A stretch of 64,000 nt of DNA from Danxiaibacter sp048498555 (lineage in GTDB: Bacteria; Bacteroidota; Bacteroidia; Chitinophagales; Chitinophagaceae): positions 146,030 to 210,029 of the forward strand of contig JBEHXT010000011.1 in the NCBI GenBank assembly GCA_048498555.1. Direction: 5' to 3'. This document shows, piece after piece, positions 63,583-64,000 of this stretch. Under the pieces are notes generated by a model. It saw only the letters and a program-made list of their open reading frames with translations. It searched no databases and was not told the origin of the DNA. The position numbers were made by a program, and so were the translations under genes. The stretch's first letter is position 1, and every line of letters begins with the position of its first letter.

Positions 63583-64000
63583 ATGTCGCTTAAAGTTCAT
63601 AATTCATTAACCCGTCAAAAAGAAGTTTTTACAACCATAACTCCGGGCCATGTGGGCATGTATGTGTGCGGCCCAACGGTAAGCGGCGAAAGCCATCTTG
63701 GCCACGCGCGCCCCTTCATCACTTTTGATATTGTTTACCGGTACCTTCTTCGCCTTGGTTACAAAGTGCGGTATGTAAGGAATATTACAGATGCCGGCCA
63801 TTTTGAAGAAGAGGGAAGAGAAGCTGAAGACAAGATCAGCAAAAAAGCGGTGCTCGAAAAACTGGAACCCATGGAACTGGTGCAGAAATACACCAACCTG
63901 TTTCATTGGGCCATGCAACAATTCAACAACCTGCCACCAAGTATTGAGCCCACGGCTACCGGCCATATTGTGGAACAGATAGAAATGATCAAAAAGATTA
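63583..64000 (+). CDS. cysS: Cysteine--tRNA ligase (5' part, runs off window)
   Basis: The first 139 codons of a class I aminoacyl-tRNA synthetase that charges tRNA-Cys. CGPTVSGESHLGHARPF contains the zinc-binding Cys and the HIGH motif (HLGH). YVRNITDAGH follows, a well-conserved CysRS segment. The start MSLKVHNSLTRQKE agrees with the usual N-terminus. The rest lies beyond the right edge. Confidence 0.95.
   Translation, partial: MSLKVHNSLTRQKEVFTTITPGHVGMYVCGPTVSGESHLGHARPFITFDIVYRYLLRLGYKVRYVRNITDAGHFEEEGREAEDKISKKAVLEKLEPMELVQKYTNLFHWAMQQFNNLPPSIEPTATGHIVEQIEMIKKI

Noticed and set aside
1..64000. CRISPR arrays, tRNA or rRNA genes, prophage or integrase genes
   Set aside because: No regularly spaced repeats, tRNA-like cloverleaf, rRNA segment or recombinase motif was noticed by eye. 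A tRNAscan or Infernal run would be needed to exclude small RNAs.

Overview
The window reads as chromosomal DNA of a soil or rhizosphere Bacteroidota, most likely family Chitinophagaceae (Chitinophaga/Niastella type). The basis is three SusC/SusD pairs, sigma-FecR pairs, a propeller-LuxR regulator, TAnnTTTG-type promoters, and two glucanases of the GH144 type whose founding member came from Chitinophaga pinensis. No tRNA, rRNA, CRISPR array or phage genes were seen.

Layout. (1) 1-16412, all on the minus strand: a polysaccharide utilisation locus (PUL1) with a propeller-LuxR regulator, SusC, SusD, a LamG surface lipoprotein, two tandem GH144-like glucanases, a GH43-like enzyme with a discoidin domain and a GH3 beta-glucosidase that runs off the left edge. 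The likely substrate is a beta-glucan, plausibly beta-1,2-glucan. Two small repeat-bounded elements lie between PUL1 genes; one carries a GxxExxY nuclease-like gene. (2) 16639-28730: housekeeping and orphan genes: AlkA-type glycosylase, crotonase, DUF5606 protein, M3 oligoendopeptidase, AhpD-like protein, Rieske oxygenase, a 1216-residue Cache-containing membrane protein, a TerB-like protein and a lipoprotein. (3) 28923-38577: a peptide natural-product (RiPP/bacteriocin-like) locus with C39 peptidase-ABC exporter, HlyD adaptor, small HTH protein, TlpA lipoprotein, double-glycine precursor, SpaB_C-like protein, GT2 glycosyltransferase and a VKOR-thioredoxin fusion. (4) 39210-40207: a small acidic protein and PhnA. 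(5) 40479-48808: PUL2, in the order sigma, FecR, SusC, SusD, GH30. (6) 48893-57296: a membrane protein and PUL3 on the minus strand, in the order sigma, FecR, SusC, SusD, with no enzyme. (7) 57798-64000: rlmD, an active rhomboid paired with a serine-less rhomboid homologue, two endonuclease/exonuclease/phosphatase paralogues and the start of cysS.

How it works together. In PUL1 the surface lipoproteins and SusCD would capture and import glucan fragments made by the GH144 enzymes, and the GH3 enzyme would release glucose; the propeller protein is the likely sensor-activator. PUL2 and PUL3 use the other Bacteroidota logic, in which the STN domain of SusC signals through FecR to an ECF sigma factor. 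In the peptide locus the precursor would be modified (glycosylation, possibly dehydratase-related chemistry, disulfide formation), then cleaved after Gly-Gly and exported.

The two most unusual items are the family of CCACGGAGG-type inverted repeats that bounds a GxxExxY gene at one site and an empty 147-bp unit at another, and the peptide locus, which pairs a SpaB_C-like protein with a glycosyltransferase but shows no full-length lantibiotic dehydratase.
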